The notes beneath the pieces are model-generated. The model was not told the DNA's origin, searched no databases, and was given only the letters and a program-made list of their open reading frames with translations. Below are positions 41,650 through 41,736 of a stretch of 41,736 nucleotides of DNA, one piece after another. Position 1 is the stretch's first letter, and every line of letters starts with the position of its first letter. Made by a program: the position numbers and the translations under genes. Origin of the DNA: an uncultured Bacilli bacterium (GTDB taxonomy: Bacteria > Bacillota_I > Bacilli_A > RF39 > UBA660); NCBI GenBank assembly GCA_934086145.1, contig CAKOHV010000016.1:1-41736 (forward strand), written 5' to 3'.

Positions 41650-41736
41650 ACCACCGGCATAGCCGGTGGTCTTTCTCTGTCGCCTTATAAGGCTATTAAG
41701 CCTGCATTGCTTAAAAGCACTACAACAATCTGACAC
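41650..41736. mobile_element. Probable end of an IS200/IS605-type element (terminal hairpin, possible omega-RNA segment)
   Basis: A perfect 9-bp GC-rich hairpin ACCACCGGC-ATA-GCCGGTGGT (41650-41670) stands out sharply from its AT-rich setting. It is followed by further small stems GCCTTATAAGGC (41682-41693), AGGCT/AGCCT (41690-41703) and GCTT/AAGC near 41710. Subterminal hairpins of this kind are recognised by TnpA in IS200/IS605 elements. Read on the minus strand, the run of stems ending in the hairpin also resembles the 3' end of a TnpB guide RNA. No transposase gene is inside the window, so this is a call by structure only. Confidence 0.5.

Noticed and set aside
28986..41736. Prophage as an explanation of the accessory region
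   Set aside because: No capsid, portal, terminase, tail or lysis genes are present; the content fits a defence island with transposon relics.

Overview
The window is AT-rich, densely packed DNA from a low-GC Firmicute. It most resembles an uncultured gut Bacilli lineage (RF39/Erysipelotrichia-like); this placement is inferred from gene style, not from a marker gene. Shine-Dalgarno sites are strong (GGAGG type) and intrinsic terminators are common. TGA is used as a stop (the response regulator ends in TGA) and TGG encodes Trp, so the standard bacterial code applies. Almost everything lies on the minus strand.

Region by region, in rising coordinates. (1) 1-782 is the 5' part of a multi-membrane-pass sensor kinase. 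(2) 908-9717 is a lipid and envelope block. It holds a divergent AMP-forming ligase, a COG0523 metal GTPase with a His-rich tract, and a tightly overlapping operon: small membrane protein, OmpR-type regulator, sensor kinase, PlsC acyltransferase, acyl-CoA/ACP synthetase, PlsC acyltransferase. (3) 9966-17472 holds an exported or anchored protein of unknown role, two zinc-ribbon membrane proteins, galE, and a MacB/FtsX-type ABC exporter whose permease carries a long extracellular coiled coil. (4) 17659-21400 is a TasA/SipW-like fibre or surface-protein cluster: a small SipW-type secreted protein, then a hairpin attenuator, then a two-domain CBM2-like secreted protein, a signal peptidase with a Ser/His active site fused to about 8 membrane helices, and a DUF5305-like protein. 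(5) 21505-28645 contains tRNA-Arg(CCT), a 35-residue membrane protein, VanZ-like, cold-shock, GNAT, LCP (cell-wall ligase) and an SPFH/zinc-ribbon membrane module.

(6) 28986-41736 is an accessory or defence island. It has a complete DpnII-type (GATC) restriction-modification operon and a 528-residue unknown. It also has a broken recombinase-like gene, an AlbA_2/HATPase_c_4 regulator next to a 10-bp tandem repeat array, and a KAP P-loop NTPase with a small helical partner. An ApeA-like HEPN protein, a gene graveyard with an IS3 orfA remnant, and a divergent second HEPN-like protein under a palindromic operator follow. The window ends in what looks like the edge of an IS200/IS605-type element.

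How the parts may work together: the two-component system probably controls acyl activation and phosphatidic acid synthesis as one transcript. The SipW-like peptidase should process the two secreted proteins encoded upstream of it. The island stacks DNA restriction with at least one, possibly three, abortive-infection type systems. The least described candidates are the KAP plus 126-residue pair, the 423-residue HEPN-like gene at 40301, and the fused signal peptidase cluster.
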